From an uncultured Bacilli bacterium (GTDB lineage: Bacteria; Bacillota_I; Bacilli_A; RF39; UBA660), in the NCBI GenBank assembly GCA_944327425.1, contig CALVHJ010000072.1:1-6702 (forward strand): a DNA stretch of 6,702 nt, in the 5' to 3' direction. The position numbers and the translations under genes are program-made. Of this stretch, positions 5,817-6,702 are shown one piece after another. The notes below the pieces were generated by a model, which searched no databases, was not told the DNA's origin, and saw only the letters and a list, made by a program, of their open reading frames with translations. The stretch's first letter is position 1. Every line of letters starts with the position of its first letter.

Positions 5817-6566
5817 TTATGCTATTTTTTTATTATTTATATAATCAATATATTGCTGACCAATCCCATTTTTCTCCCATTTTCTACACACTTTAAATCC
5901 TAACGATGAAAATATTACTTCTGCTAATAACTCTGCTATAGCTCCTGTAATTGAACACATGATTACTTGAGTAATACTCCATCCAAAAAATGTTACTGAT
6001 ACAATCATTGCAAAGGCAAAATTATCTACAAATTGTCCTAACACTGTTGAAATATATGATCTCATTGCATAAGTAAAAAAATTATTTTTTTTCAATTTAT
6101 TTCCTATTGCTTGATTAATTATAGCATTCACAACAGAAGCAATTGTCATTGCAATAGTAGAACCTAAAAGTACATACCACGTTCCACCAAATGTATCATT
6201 TAGTGATAAATTTGCAATTTCATCATTATATTTATAAAAAGCTGACCAATTATTTCCAACTTTAGAAAAAATATAAAATACACCACACGAAAATAAATTA
6301 ATTACTATTGCAAGTAAAGAAAGTTTTATTGCAGGTTTAGCTCCAAATCTTTTAGTAAACATATCCATACATAAAAAACTTACCCAAGAAAGAAGAAATC
6401 CACAATCAAGTGCAATATATTTCATGTTTATTAACTCTTTTCCTGCAAAAATGTTCATATATATAACTGATAAAACAAAAAATATCATAGTTAATACTGG
6501 TACATTTTTTAGAAGAATTTTATAATCATCTATCTCATTTATAATAACTTTTTTTAATTTATTCAA
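5817..6566 (-). CDS. YhhQ/VUT family membrane protein, probable queuosine precursor transporter
   Basis: 249-aa integral membrane protein with about six hydrophobic segments, near residues 22-42, 49-70, 77-101, 128-152, 169-195 and 197-223. The segment RSYISTVLGQFVDNFAF (169-185) carries the R-ST-GQ-D signature of the YhhQ/VUT (vitamin uptake) family, whose characterised members import queuosine precursors such as preQ0, preQ1 or queuine. Acidic residues in membrane segments (Asp68, Asp181, Glu212, Glu216) suit a polar substrate. The start codon is TTG, 6 nt after AGGAG, and no ATG fits. The short leader leaves no room for a preQ1 riboswitch. It is the first gene of a pair with the SDR. Family assignment is by recalled motifs; the exact substrate is unknown. 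Confidence 0.82.
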   Translation of the reverse strand: MNKLKKVIINEIDDYKILLKNVPVLTMIFFVLSVIYMNIFAGKELINMKYIALDCGFLLSWVSFLCMDMFTKRFGAKPAIKLSLLAIVINLFSCGVFYIFSKVGNNWSAFYKYNDEIANLSLNDTFGGTWYVLLGSTIAMTIASVVNAIINQAIGNKLKKNNFFTYAMRSYISTVLGQFVDNFAFAMIVSVTFFGWSITQVIMCSITGAIAELLAEVIFSSLGFKVCRKWEKNGIGQQYIDYINNKKIA

Positions 6567-6595
6567 AATTTTCTCCTTTCAATATGACATTTAGA

Positions 6596-6624
6596 ATATT
6601 AACATAAAAATATCATTTTTACAA
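6596..6624 (-). promoter_or_regulatory. Predicted promoter of the transporter-SDR operon
   Basis: Minus strand: TTGTAA (6619-6624), 17-nt spacer, TAATAT (6596-6601) preceded by TGT, giving an extended -10. Transcription would start near 6589, with a leader of about 22 nt that contains AAAGGAG. Each hexamer matches consensus at 4 of 6 positions. Confidence 0.45.
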
Positions 6625-6631
6625 GAATAAA

Positions 6632-6702
6632 TTTCCACCAGCCTAGCTGGTGGTTTTTCATTTTCGGCTAAAAGCCTATACTACTGGCCTCCACTAAAGT
6701 GG
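6632..6702. mobile_element. Possible end of an IS200/IS605-type element (partial)
   Basis: Three hairpins lie within 71 nt: an 8-bp stem at 6635-6653, GGCT-AAA-AGCC at 6666-6676, and CCACTAAAGTGG at 6691-6702, which is cut by the window edge. No transposase is in the window. Clusters of small imperfect palindromes without terminal inverted repeats are typical of IS200/IS605 ends, which TnpA recognises as single-strand hairpins, and IS200 is known to carry a terminator near its left end. Local composition is much richer in G+C than its surroundings. This is inference; a set of ordinary terminators is the main alternative. Confidence 0.4.
6635..6658 (+). terminator. Terminator-like GC-rich hairpin
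   Basis: Perfect 8-bp stem CCACCAGC/GCTGGTGG with a CTA loop (6635-6653), followed on the plus strand by five T. It is strikingly GC-rich for this region. On the minus strand the stem is followed by AAATTT, which is weaker as a terminator. It may act as a terminator, as a sub-terminal hairpin of a mobile element, or both. Confidence 0.5.

Noticed and set aside
6567..6595. A riboswitch or leader peptide in the transporter leader
   Set aside because: The predicted leader is only about 22 nt, consisting of the ribosome site and A/T bases, too short for any known aptamer.

Overview
The window is very AT-rich (about a quarter G+C by eye). All five protein genes lie on the minus strand. The base composition, the style of the Shine-Dalgarno sites and the type of Cas9 suggest a low-GC Bacillota host, most likely a Clostridia member; a Fusobacteria-like host cannot be excluded. 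No sequence here fixes the species.

Positions 1-5057 form a compact type II-C CRISPR-Cas locus. Reading along the minus strand it runs: tracrRNA promoter (5029-5057), tracrRNA (about 5022-4896) with its own terminator, cas9 promoter (4829-4858), cas9 (4800-1414, 1128 aa), cas1 (1346-447) and cas2 (454-134, overlapping cas1 by 8 nt). No csn2 or cas4 is present, which with the mid-sized Cas9 points to subtype II-C. The first 36 bases are one complete CRISPR repeat that ends in an extended -10 promoter (TGATATAAT), so the array lies to the left, outside the window. The anti-repeat inside the tracrRNA gene matches this repeat at 30 of 36 positions. The tracrRNA direction fixes the crRNA strand as plus, so the array is transcribed toward cas2 and meets the cas operon at a two-way terminator hairpin (45-81).

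Positions 5134-6566 hold a likely two-gene operon unrelated to CRISPR: a YhhQ/VUT-type membrane protein (probable queuosine-precursor transporter, TTG start) followed after 35 nt by a compact short-chain dehydrogenase/reductase. No clear terminator follows the reductase, so read-through toward the tracrRNA is possible.

The right edge (6632-6702) holds three closely spaced hairpins that resemble the sub-terminal palindromes of an IS200/IS605-type element, cut by the window end.

The CRISPR parts fit together as follows. Each repeat can start its own crRNA. The tracrRNA pairs with the repeat-derived part of the crRNA and the duplex loads Cas9, whose RuvC and HNH residues are all present. Cas1 and Cas2 would add new spacers. 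The most unusual points are the outward promoter kept inside the anti-repeat, a dyad at the tracrRNA 5' end, and near-matching promoters for tracrRNA and cas9.
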